Position numbers and translations under genes: made by a program
In this document: positions 44,351 to 51,846 of the stretch, piece by piece
Position numbering within the stretch: position 1 is the stretch's first letter
Layout of the letters: every line of letters starts with the position of its first letter
The notes under the pieces: generated by a model
Databases searched by the model: none
The model's input: the letters and a program-made list of their open reading frames with translations, nothing else
What the model was told of the DNA's origin: nothing
Source: an uncultured Hyphomonas sp.
GTDB lineage: Bacteria > Pseudomonadota > Alphaproteobacteria > Caulobacterales > Hyphomonadaceae
DNA length: 64,000 bases
Assembly: GCF_963677035.1 (NCBI RefSeq)
Contig: NZ_OY781472.1
Coordinates: forward strand, 1,240,001-1,304,000
Reading direction: 5' to 3'

Positions 44351-44611
44351 TCAGGCCGCCTGATCGCGCGAGAGGGCGGCGGCCAGTTCGTCAGGGTCGA
44401 TCAGGACGTACTGGTGCTGGGTGCGCCCGTTGCGGCGGGAGTGCACGATCATCGTCGTGCCGACACGCCGGAAGGCGAGGAAAGACACGCTATCGAGCGG
44501 CTCTTCTTCTGTCTCGATCGTGTAATCGCCTGCGGGCCATTCGTCTTCGAGGCTTTCGAGATAAAACGGGCTGCGGAACGTTACGAGGTGTTTTGAAATG
44601 CGATTCGTCAT
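44351..44611 (-). CDS. Small conserved alphaproteobacterial protein, unknown
   Basis: 86 residues: MTNRISKHLVTFRSPFYLES, then EWPAGDYTIETEEEPLDSVSFLAFRRVGTTM, ending AAALSRD. I recall similar small proteins in Bradyrhizobium-like genomes, all of unknown function; no symbol. A longer start at 44716 gives an unrelated leader, so ATG 44611 is preferred, preceded by GGAAAG. It faces the zinc-ribbon gene tail to tail. Confidence 0.65.
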   Translation of the reverse strand: MTNRISKHLVTFRSPFYLESLEDEWPAGDYTIETEEEPLDSVSFLAFRRVGTTMIVHSRRNGRTQHQYVLIDPDELAAALSRDQAA

Positions 44612-44753
44612 GGCAGTTCCTTTCCGGTCTCCACGTCTCGCCCCCGCGTGGCCTCCGGGCTGATGCGGGCAGGCCGCATCCGGAATTTGCTCCGGACGCG
44701 GCGCCCAGACGGCCATCAGGCTCTGGGGGAGGCCTGACAGCAGGTTGGAACGA

Positions 44754-44888
44754 CTAGTTTTTAGGGGGCAGTTCCTTGTCCTGCTTGCCTTGCTGGCGGG
44801 CTTGCTCAGCCCGTTTTTCCTGCATCGATTGCGGCATCGGCGGCGGCGAGGGCTTTCCAGGCTTGCCCTGCTTATTCTGAGAGGACAT
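44754..44888 (-). CDS. Small hydrophilic protein (44 aa)
   Basis: Below the usual gene-size cutoff. It translates MSSQNKQGKPGKPSPPPMPQ, then SMQEKRAEQARQQGKQ and ends PPKN. It is rich in K, Q and P with no hydrophobic segment. No clear ribosome site lies upstream, so it needs protein-level support. Similar short K/Q-rich ORFs occur in alphaproteobacteria. Confidence 0.45.
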   Translation of the reverse strand: MSSQNKQGKPGKPSPPPMPQSMQEKRAEQARQQGKQDKELPPKN

Positions 44889-45064
44889 GGGAGTCGCTTT
44901 CATCTGTGCGGAAAAAATATTCCGTACAGTATATATGGTGACGAAACCGGCATTTACATCACGGCCAGAGTAAAAGGCGGGTATTTCGGCCCGGCCGGAT
45001 AGGCACAGGAAATGACCTGCACCCCGCCCGTTCCCGTCTCAGGGGGCATACATCCGGAAAGAGG

Positions 45065-45661
45065 CTAGAGGCTGCCCTTGGTGCTGGCGGGCTGGCCGCC
45101 GAGACGCGGGTCGACCGTGACGGCGGCGCGCAGGGCGCGGGCCGTTGCCTTGAAGCAGCTTTCAGCGATGTGGTGGCAATTCTCGCCATAGAGATTTTCC
45201 ACGTGCAGACACATGCCGCCATTGCCGGAAAGGGCATGGAAGAACTCCTTGAAGAGTTCGGTGTCCATTTCGCCGATCTTGTCGCGCGTGAACGGTACTT
45301 TCCACACCAGATAAGGGCGTTTGCAGAGGTCGAGGCTCGCCCGGCTCAGCGTTTCGTCCATCGGGATATAGGCCGTGCCGAAACGGGTGATGCCGGCAAA
45401 ATCGCCCAGCGCCTTCAGGATGGCCTGGCCGATCACGATGCCGGTATCCTCGACACTGTGGTGCATGTCGATGTGCAGGTCGCCATCGCAGCGCACGGTC
45501 AGATCGATGGCTGAGTGCTTGGAAAAGCTCTCCAGCATATGGTCGAAAAACCCGATCCCTGTCTGGATGTCGGATTTTCCTGTGCCGTCGAGATCCACGG
45601 TGACGGAAATGTCCGTTTCCTTGGTCTTGCGGCTGACGGTGGCGGTGCGGTTCTGGGTCAT
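45065..45661 (-). CDS. hisB: Imidazoleglycerol-phosphate dehydratase
   Basis: Sixth step of histidine synthesis. 198 residues, monofunctional with no fused phosphatase. Metal-binding histidines are seen in [29 protein letters not shown] and [28 protein letters not shown]. The order hisB-hisH-hisA-hisF-hisE, all leftward, is the usual alphaproteobacterial operon, here stretched over 10 kb. Confidence 0.96.
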   Translation of the reverse strand: MTQNRTATVSRKTKETDISVTVDLDGTGKSDIQTGIGFFDHMLESFSKHSAIDLTVRCDGDLHIDMHHSVEDTGIVIGQAILKALGDFAGITRFGTAYIPMDETLSRASLDLCKRPYLVWKVPFTRDKIGEMDTELFKEFFHALSGNGGMCLHVENLYGENCHHIAESCFKATARALRAAVTVDPRLGGQPASTKGSL

Positions 45662-45794
45662 GGCTGCCGATATAGTGCATAGATCGCGTTACAACTAGCG
45701 CATCTTGTTCACTGATTTCTAAACATATTGCAGGAATGTGCGTCTGGGAAAGCGCGCCTGCGGGTGCGATGAGGCGAGGATTTCTTTGCGCAAG

Positions 45795-47534
45795 ATGTCG
45801 CAGATACGCCGTTTTTTCGGCTCGATGACGCTGCCGGCATTTGCCGCGACTGTTGGCGCCGCTGCGGCTGTCTTCGTCTATGGCGCTGTGACCGTCATCG
45901 AACAGTCCTATCGCGTGATCGTCGGCGGACACGCCTGGTACGATATGGCGTCGCCGCCCGAAGTCATGCTGGGCCTGGCGCTGATGACCATTGCGTGCGG
46001 GGCAGGGGCCTCCTTCCTGCTGGCCCGGTCCTTTCAGCGGGTGCTGCAGAGATTTCTGGCTTATCTGGACGATACGACCTCGGTCCGGCCGCGCGGCGTG
46101 GATACGGTCATGTTCAAGGAACTGCGCCGCCTGCGCGTTGCGGTCACCCGCCGGGTCAGCCATCTGCGCCGCGAAAACGAGCGCCTCGCCACAATCGCCT
46201 ATGTCGACCAGCAGACCGGCCTGCCGAACATGATCGCGCTCGATGCCGCGATTGAGCGCAAGCTGCCATTCGCCTCCTATGATTCGCCGGCTGCCTTTTT
46301 CCTGCTCGATCTCGACCAGTTCGGCCGGGCGGCGGAACGGCTGGGTAGCATGGCCACGAATGCGCTGCTGAAATCGGTGGGCGAACGCCTCACTGGCTGC
46401 ATGCAACGTCTCGATCCGCCGGTTGCCTCCAGTCTGGAAGGCGCCGTGATCGCCGCATTGCACAATGACCAGTTCGCGATCTTCCTGCCGAATGCGATCG
46501 CACGGGAAAACGTGTCGAACATTGCGCGCGCTATCCGTGTGGCCTTTGCGCAGCCCTTCGAGATCAATGGCCAGTCTGTCAGTATCGGGATGTCGGGCGG
46601 TATCGTCATGGCACCTGAGGATGCGGATTCGCCGCAGAAACTGTTCCGTCATGCGGATCTGGCGCTCCAGCAGGTGCGTCAGGAATCGGCATCTGGCTTT
46701 CGTTACTTCTCTCCGCGCCTGAACCGCGTCGCCCGCGGCAAGTACATGCTGGAGGCGGAACTGCGCGAAGCGGTTGCCGCCCGGGAATTCAGGGCGGTGT
46801 TCCAGCCTAAGGTCGATTTTGCCACCGGCAAGATCGTCGCCTGTGAAGCGCTCGCCCGCTGGCAGCGTGCCAATGGCAAGATCATATCCCCAGCCGCCTT
46901 TATTCCGCTGGCGGAGGAAACCGGCCTGGTCAACCAGATTGGCGAGCAGATCCTCGAATCGGCGTGTGAATCCGCGGTTGTCTGGATGAAAGAGGGCTTT
47001 GATGTCTCCGTGGCGGTCAATGTGTCGCCGCGTCAGTTCATGACGGTGGACCTGACCAATCTGGTGCTCGAAGTGCTGAAGCGGACCGGCCTGCCGCCAG
47101 CGCGCCTGGAATTGGAGATCACCGAAAGCATGGCTGTGTCGGACCCGACAAAGGTCGACCGGGTGATGCGCCCGCTGCGCGCGCTGGGTGTCAAGCTGGC
47201 GCTGGACGATTTCGGCACCGGCCATTCCAACCTGTCCATGCTGACCCAGCTGCCATTCGATGTGTTCAAGATCGACCGCCAGTTCGTATCCGCCCTTGAT
47301 GGAGATCGTCAGGCCCCGGCCATTGTCGAGATGATCCTCGCCATGGCGGAAACGCTGGGCCTCAAGACGGTGGCAGAGGGCGTGGAGACCGAGCGTCAGG
47401 CCGAGTTCCTGTCCCGCCGTGGCTGTTCCATGGCGCAGGGCTTCCTGTATTCGCCTGGCCTCCCGCATGAAGGCTTCCTGGAGCTGCTGCGCGGCTGGGA
47501 TAACCGTGGCAACGCGACCCGCAAGGCCAGCTAG
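45795..47534 (+). CDS. Membrane GGDEF/EAL protein, probable c-di-GMP phosphodiesterase
   Basis: 579 residues from ATG 45795; a TTG at 45786 with AGGA five bases upstream is a possible alternative. Two membrane spans (about 12-35 and 57-80) flank a short periplasmic loop. A GGDEF-like domain (about 130-310) has HNDQF (223-227) in place of GGDEF, so cyclase activity is not expected. The EAL domain keeps E351 (EAL), N409, E441, D471/D472, K492 and E528, i.e. all catalytic positions I can check. It lies just downstream of hisB, divergent from it. Confidence 0.9.
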   Translation: MSQIRRFFGSMTLPAFAATVGAAAAVFVYGAVTVIEQSYRVIVGGHAWYDMASPPEVMLGLALMTIACGAGASFLLARSFQRVLQRFLAYLDDTTSVRPRGVDTVMFKELRRLRVAVTRRVSHLRRENERLATIAYVDQQTGLPNMIALDAAIERKLPFASYDSPAAFFLLDLDQFGRAAERLGSMATNALLKSVGERLTGCMQRLDPPVASSLEGAVIAALHNDQFAIFLPNAIARENVSNIARAIRVAFAQPFEINGQSVSIGMSGGIVMAPEDADSPQKLFRHADLALQQVRQESASGFRYFSPRLNRVARGKYMLEAELREAVAAREFRAVFQPKVDFATGKIVACEALARWQRANGKIISPAAFIPLAEETGLVNQIGEQILESACESAVVWMKEGFDVSVAVNVSPRQFMTVDLTNLVLEVLKRTGLPPARLELEITESMAVSDPTKVDRVMRPLRALGVKLALDDFGTGHSNLSMLTQLPFDVFKIDRQFVSALDGDRQAPAIVEMILAMAETLGLKTVAEGVETERQAEFLSRRGCSMAQGFLYSPGLPHEGFLELLRGWDNRGNATRKAS

Positions 47535-48046
47535 CCCCGGCGGAATACCGTAACCGGATGATCGCGCAACGTTGACAATGTCCAGAAACCGTATCCCGCC
47601 TTTTCGGCAACCCGCCGGGACGCGATATTGTCTTCATCAATGACGCAGACGCTTTGCCCTGGTTGGGTCTCGTCCAGCCAGGCATGGATCAGCTTGACCG
47701 CTTCGCTGCCAATGCCGCGGCCCCATGATGCGCGCCCGAAGGTCCAGCCGGCTTCCGGCCATTGCGATAGGTCCGGTTCGATCCCCCGTTTGAAATCGGA
47801 GAATCCGACTTCCCCGAGATATGTGCCGGTCTCCCGGTCGATCACCGACCAGCCGCCATAGCCCTTCACATCCCACATGCCCCGTCCACGGACGGAGGCG
47901 AACCAGACCTCCTGCGGGCTGCGCGTCTTGCCGCCGATAAACCGGACAACATCCTCGTCGCCCCACATGGCGGCAGCATGCGGAAAGTCGGCCTCTTCGA
48001 AGGGGCGAAGCACCAGCCGGTCTGTCGACAAAGTGGGTGGGTTCAC
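47531..48046 (-). CDS. RimJ/RimL-type GNAT acetyltransferase
   Basis: 171 residues from a GTG. It has LSTDRLVLRPFEEADFP at the N-terminus, GEVGFSDFKRG and WTFGRASWGRGIGSEAVKLIHAWLDE (acetyl-CoA loop), then DNIASRRVAEKAGYGF. The target is unknown. The GTG overlaps the stop of the SnoaL-like gene, and its stop overlaps the GGDEF/EAL stop tail to tail. Confidence 0.88.
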   Translation of the reverse strand: MNPPTLSTDRLVLRPFEEADFPHAAAMWGDEDVVRFIGGKTRSPQEVWFASVRGRGMWDVKGYGGWSVIDRETGTYLGEVGFSDFKRGIEPDLSQWPEAGWTFGRASWGRGIGSEAVKLIHAWLDETQPGQSVCVIDEDNIASRRVAEKAGYGFWTLSTLRDHPVTVFRRG

Positions 48047-48474
48047 GCGCCGGCCTTCATTTTGGCGAGCATGGCGCCCATGGCCGCGTGCACGGTCTGG
48101 ATGGCCTTCAGTGGACGGACCATGACTTTGAAATCGGTGATCTGTTCCGCGTCATTCCATTCGATCATATCGACGCCATTGACCTGGATGCCATCCATCA
48201 CGCACTCGAATTCCAGCACGGCCTTGTCGCCGCAATCGAAGGCGCGGACATAGCGGAATGTGTCGCCGCCCAGTGTCTCCCCGGCGGCGGTGAGATAGGC
48301 CATCGTGATGGGCTTGCCTTCCTGCGGCGTGTGGACGACCGGGCTGCGGAAGACGACATCATCCGCCAGCTGGCCGGACAGGCCCTCGGGGGAGTGGTCG
48401 CCATCCATCCAGTCAAACCAGCGCTGCAGGTTTGCCGAATAGCCGGTCGTCGGGATCAGGTGCTGTCGTGCCAT
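48043..48474 (-). CDS. SnoaL-like (NTF2-fold) protein
   Basis: 143 residues from ATG 48474, which follows AGGAAA. Its pattern LQRWFDWMDGDHSPEGLSGQLADDVVFRSPVVHTPQEGKPIT, ECVMDGIQVNGVDMIEWNDAEQITDFKVMVRP is typical of SnoaL/NTF2-like proteins of unknown activity. It forms a two-gene unit with the acetyltransferase and is just downstream of the CoA-ester lyase on the same strand. Confidence 0.75.
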   Translation of the reverse strand: MARQHLIPTTGYSANLQRWFDWMDGDHSPEGLSGQLADDVVFRSPVVHTPQEGKPITMAYLTAAGETLGGDTFRYVRAFDCGDKAVLEFECVMDGIQVNGVDMIEWNDAEQITDFKVMVRPLKAIQTVHAAMGAMLAKMKAGA

Positions 48475-48553
48475 GTCGTTTCCTCCAGGGTCATACCCTA
48501 AGCACACTGCATTGGCCGGGCAATATTTCCGTCAGGGGAACGCGCCCGAAGGC

Positions 48554-49609
48554 TCAGCCCGCATAGGCCGCTGCCAGATCCGGATCCTTGCCCGCGACGA
48601 GATCGGCGAGGTCGGAGATCACCTTGGCCTGTTTCCAGGTGGCGTCGTCCTGCATCTTGCCGTCGATCATGGCGACGCCCGTGCCGTCCGGCATGGCGGC
48701 GAGAATCTTGCGGGCGAATTTCACTTCGTCCGGATCCGGGCTGAACACTTTCTTCGCGATGGCGATCTGGTTCGGGTGCAGGCTCCACGTGCCCGCACAG
48801 CCGAGCAGGAAGGCATTGCGGAATTGCTGTTCGCAGGCGTCGAGGTCGGCAATGTCGCCGAACGGGCCGTAGAAGGCGTTGATTCCGGCCATGCGGCAGG
48901 CATCCACCATACGGGCAATCGTGTAGTGCCAGGGGTCCTGCTGGGCGCTGGCGCGGTCGCTGCCATCTTCCTTCGGATCCTCGATCACGCGGTAGAAGGG
49001 GTGGCCGCCGCCAACGCGGGTCGTCTTCATCTTGCGGTCGGCGGCAAGGTCTGCCGGGCCGAGGCTGATGCCCTGCATGCGCGGGGAGGCGAGGGCGATA
49101 TCTTCCACCAGCGCCATGCCCTGCGCGGTTTCGAGGATGGCGTGGAACAGGATCGGGCGGGTGAGCCCCGCTTTGGCTTCCAGCTGGGCGACATACTGGT
49201 CAGCGAAGTGAATGTCCCACGGGCCTTCAACTTTGGGCAGCATGATCACGTCCAGCTGGTGGCCGGCATTGAGGACCAGCTGGGAGACGTCTTCCTGAAA
49301 CCAGGGGGAGTTCAGCGGGTTCACGCGGCTCCAGAAACCGGTGCCCTTGCCCTGCCAGTCATACATGTTGGCCATTTCGATGGCGCCGGCGCGGGCGGCA
49401 TCCTTGGCATCGGCGGGGATCGCGTCTTCGAGGTTGGCGAGGATCACATCCACGCCCGGGGCCATGGACGGCACCTTGGCGCGCACTTTATCCAGGTGCG
49501 GCGGGACGAAATGGATCATCCGCTCCAGCTTGACGGGAAGGTCCCGCATCGGCTCCGGCGCGCCGATGGCGAGCGGTTTGAAGAAATTGCGCGGTGTTTT
49601 CTGTGACAT
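48554..49609 (-). CDS. HpcH/HpaI-type CoA-ester lyase (citrate lyase beta/malyl-CoA lyase-like)
   Basis: 351 residues. Motifs: [63 protein letters not shown] (catalytic Glu), [28 protein letters not shown] and [13 protein letters not shown]. This resembles L-malyl-CoA/beta-methylmalyl-CoA lyases rather than CitE, but the true substrate is not decidable. The ATG at 49609 gives the natural start. Possible roles are in the ethylmalonyl-CoA or glyoxylate assimilation pathways. Confidence 0.85.
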   Translation of the reverse strand: MSQKTPRNFFKPLAIGAPEPMRDLPVKLERMIHFVPPHLDKVRAKVPSMAPGVDVILANLEDAIPADAKDAARAGAIEMANMYDWQGKGTGFWSRVNPLNSPWFQEDVSQLVLNAGHQLDVIMLPKVEGPWDIHFADQYVAQLEAKAGLTRPILFHAILETAQGMALVEDIALASPRMQGISLGPADLAADRKMKTTRVGGGHPFYRVIEDPKEDGSDRASAQQDPWHYTIARMVDACRMAGINAFYGPFGDIADLDACEQQFRNAFLLGCAGTWSLHPNQIAIAKKVFSPDPDEVKFARKILAAMPDGTGVAMIDGKMQDDATWKQAKVISDLADLVAGKDPDLAAAYAG

Positions 49610-49754
49610 GATCTCTGCCCCTGACTTTTGCCGATACGCCTAGGGCGAATGGTGCAGCGCGTCAAACCGCCATTTGGCCGCGACTACGGTAGATGGAACG
49701 ACCGCGGTCCCTGTGCGTTGTTAAGCATGAACAGATGACGAGAAAGGTCGAACC

Positions 49755-49931
49755 ATGTCTATTCTGATGATCCTGCTGACCATCCTGTTCCCGCCAGTGC
49801 CGGTGGCCCTCAAGGAGGGGATCGGCACACAGCTTCTGATCAACGTGCTTCTTACGCTGATTGGCTGGCTCCCGGGTGTCGTCCACGCTTTCTGGGTCCA
49901 GACGCGCGGTTCGGGTGCAATCGAGATTTAA
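49755..49931 (+). CDS. Pmp3/YqaE-family small membrane protein
   Basis: 58 residues, below the usual size cutoff: MSILMILLTILFPPVPVALK, then LLINVLLTLIGWLPGVVHAFWV, two membrane spans with the family's FPPVPV and GWLPGVVHAFW motifs. Pmp3-type proteins influence membrane potential under stress in yeast and are common, uncharacterised, in bacteria. The ATG follows AAAGG. It is convergent with the next gene. Confidence 0.88.
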   Translation: MSILMILLTILFPPVPVALKEGIGTQLLINVLLTLIGWLPGVVHAFWVQTRGSGAIEI

Positions 49932-49954
49932 ACGGAACGGGCGGTGTCAGACGC

Positions 49955-50191
49955 TTATGCGTCGGTCGCCGCATCTGTCGATGCCATACGCTTTTCGGAG
50001 CGGATGGCACGGCGGAACACGGCAACACCAATGGCGATCACGCCGATGGCCGTCACGGCTTCTCCGCCAAGGATCACCGATTTCCCGAAATGCATCTCCG
50101 CCAGGATCGACCAGGTGGCGGTAAAGAAGACAATGGCGGCGATCTCAGTCAGCAGCGCAGCCGGGATAATCGCCTTAATCAACGGGCCCAT
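49955..50191 (-). CDS. Small two-span membrane protein, unknown
   Basis: 78 residues from ATG 50191, which follows GGAGAG. Two hydrophobic spans (IKAIIPAALLTEIAAIVFFTATW and VILGGEAVTAIGVIAIGVAVF) are joined by a short loop, with a charged tail. No family is recognised. It is convergent with the Pmp3-type gene and lies upstream of xerD on the same side. Confidence 0.65.
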   Translation of the reverse strand: MGPLIKAIIPAALLTEIAAIVFFTATWSILAEMHFGKSVILGGEAVTAIGVIAIGVAVFRRAIRSEKRMASTDAATDA

Positions 50192-50269
50192 GGGGTCTCT
50201 CCACAATCTTGAGCGGGCAATATCGGTCCACAGCCGTCTGATCGCAAGCGCGTTTTGCTGTTTTGCGGT

Positions 50270-51184
50270 TCAGCGCGTGGCCAGCGGGTGGGCTGTTTCC
50301 AGCAATTCAGCCAGTTCGTCGGTCAGGACGTGGGTATAGATCTGGGTCGTGGCGATGTCGGCATGGCCCAGCAAGGTCTGTACGCTGCGCAGGTCTGCGC
50401 CGCCCATCAGGAGGTGCGTGGCATAGGCATGGCGCAGGGCGTGGGGATGGACCCGGCCCGGCCGGATACCGGCCATGATCGCCAGTTCTTCCAGCAATTG
50501 ACCAAGGCGCCGGCGCGTCAGATGGCCTTCCTTTCCGCGTGAGGGGAAGACGAATTTCTCGGCGCGCGTGCGGGCGAGGCTGTTCTTCGGCAGGGTGTCT
50601 TCGCGCACGGCCAGCCAGTCTGAAAGGGCCGCCAGGGCCGGGCCGCCCAGCGGGCACAGCCGTTCCTTGCCGCCCTTACCGCGAATGATGACATCCCGCG
50701 TCACCCAGCGCTCCCCCTTGCGGCGGGGGAGGGAACCGAGCGTCAGCGAAACCAGTTCCGACACACGAAGCCCCGCGCCATAGAGCAATTCGACCAGCGC
50801 TTTCAGCCGCAGATCTTCCCCGCAGGTATCGATCAGGCGGGCCATTTCCTCACGCGACAGCACATCCGGCACATCGCGGGACGGCTTCGGCCCGTCGAGC
50901 TTTGCGGTCGGGTCGTCCTTGCGGTCGCCTTCTTCGAACAGGAAACGGAAGAAGCGCCGGACGGCGGAGAGTTTGCGTGCCTGTGAAGACGGCGCCATGC
51001 CGCGCGCGGCGAGATCCGACAGCCATCCGGCGAGGTCCCGCGCGCCGGCGGTTTCCAGTTTACCACCGCAAAATTCCGACGCGTCCAGCAGGTCACGCCC
51101 ATAGGCGTCGAGCGTATTGGGCGAGGCCCCCCGCTCGGCGGACATCATTTCAAGGAAGGCTTCGATACGGGCGCGATCTGACAT
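50270..51184 (-). CDS. xerD: Site-specific tyrosine recombinase XerD
   Basis: Resolves chromosome dimers at dif together with XerC and FtsK. 304 residues from ATG 51184 (MSDRARIEAFLEMMSAERG). The C-terminal catalytic set is seen: R in GAGLRVSEL, K in GKGGKERL, HxxR in HPHALRHAYATHLLMGG, H in LLGHADIATTQ and the tyrosine in IYTHV. It is housekeeping and not a mobile-element integrase: normal composition, standard length, near aroK/aroB as in relatives. XerC is outside the window. Confidence 0.92.
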   Translation of the reverse strand: MSDRARIEAFLEMMSAERGASPNTLDAYGRDLLDASEFCGGKLETAGARDLAGWLSDLAARGMAPSSQARKLSAVRRFFRFLFEEGDRKDDPTAKLDGPKPSRDVPDVLSREEMARLIDTCGEDLRLKALVELLYGAGLRVSELVSLTLGSLPRRKGERWVTRDVIIRGKGGKERLCPLGGPALAALSDWLAVREDTLPKNSLARTRAEKFVFPSRGKEGHLTRRRLGQLLEELAIMAGIRPGRVHPHALRHAYATHLLMGGADLRSVQTLLGHADIATTQIYTHVLTDELAELLETAHPLATR

Positions 51185-51315
51185 GGGGCCACTATCGCAC
51201 GGGTCTGGTTGAGGGGGGATGAACGCGATGCCGCCCATCGGATGCGAGATAAATGCCTGCTGCGTGCATCCGGAAGCGGCATGGCCGGTGTGGGCGTGGC
51301 GGACCGGGCGGTGTC

Positions 51316-51774
51316 CTAGGTCCGGTTCTTCAGTGTATCGCGGGCCACCCGCAGCGTCCGGCTGGAAATGCGGATCTCCAGCAGGAAGGATAGCAGCGCG
51401 GCCACCAGCACGCTCATCGCGGCGATGAACAGGATCGAGACGGCCTGCGTTATCGACACGTGCAACAACTGGCCGGTGAACAGGAAAATGATCACGACGC
51501 AGACAAGCAGGGCCGCCAGCGTGGAGAGCGCGATGGCCCGGTTCGAGTGCGCCATGCGCCGGTCGAGGATTTTGAGTTCCATCACCCGCAGGCGCCGGCC
51601 TTCATCATCGCAATCGGCAAGCCCGGCTTCCAGTTTGCGCCAACGGTCCACCACCCGGCCGAGGCGGTTCGTCATCACATTGAGGAATGCGCCGATACCG
51701 GCCAGCAGGAAGACGGGCGCAACAGCAATCTGGATGACGTGGGCGATGTCGCCGGGAATGGTGAAGTCGGGCAT
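51316..51774 (-). CDS. DUF2721 membrane protein
   Basis: 152 residues with IPGDIAHVIQIAVAPVFLLAGIGAFLNVMTNRLGRVVDRWRKLE, LKILDRRMAHSNRAIALSTLAALLVCVVIIFLFTG and a third hydrophobic span near residue 110 (SILFIAAMSVLVAALLSFLL), typical of DUF2721. Function unknown. No operon partner is obvious. Confidence 0.85.
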   Translation of the reverse strand: MPDFTIPGDIAHVIQIAVAPVFLLAGIGAFLNVMTNRLGRVVDRWRKLEAGLADCDDEGRRLRVMELKILDRRMAHSNRAIALSTLAALLVCVVIIFLFTGQLLHVSITQAVSILFIAAMSVLVAALLSFLLEIRISSRTLRVARDTLKNRT

Positions 51775-51846
51775 GGAAATCCTGAAGCAGGGAGGACGGA
51801 CAAGCGCAGGGCAGGCTTTCTGCCCCGCGCTTCCCGCAAACTTATG

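Noticed and set aside
45162..47468. 768-residue open frame on the minus strand opposite the GGDEF/EAL gene
   Set aside because: It is the shadow of a high-GC coding frame; it has no domain and low-quality composition, and the plus-strand frame carries all the EAL motifs.
50270..51184. Tyrosine recombinase as a phage or element integrase
   Set aside because: Composition, length and motifs match housekeeping XerD, and no att or phage genes are near.
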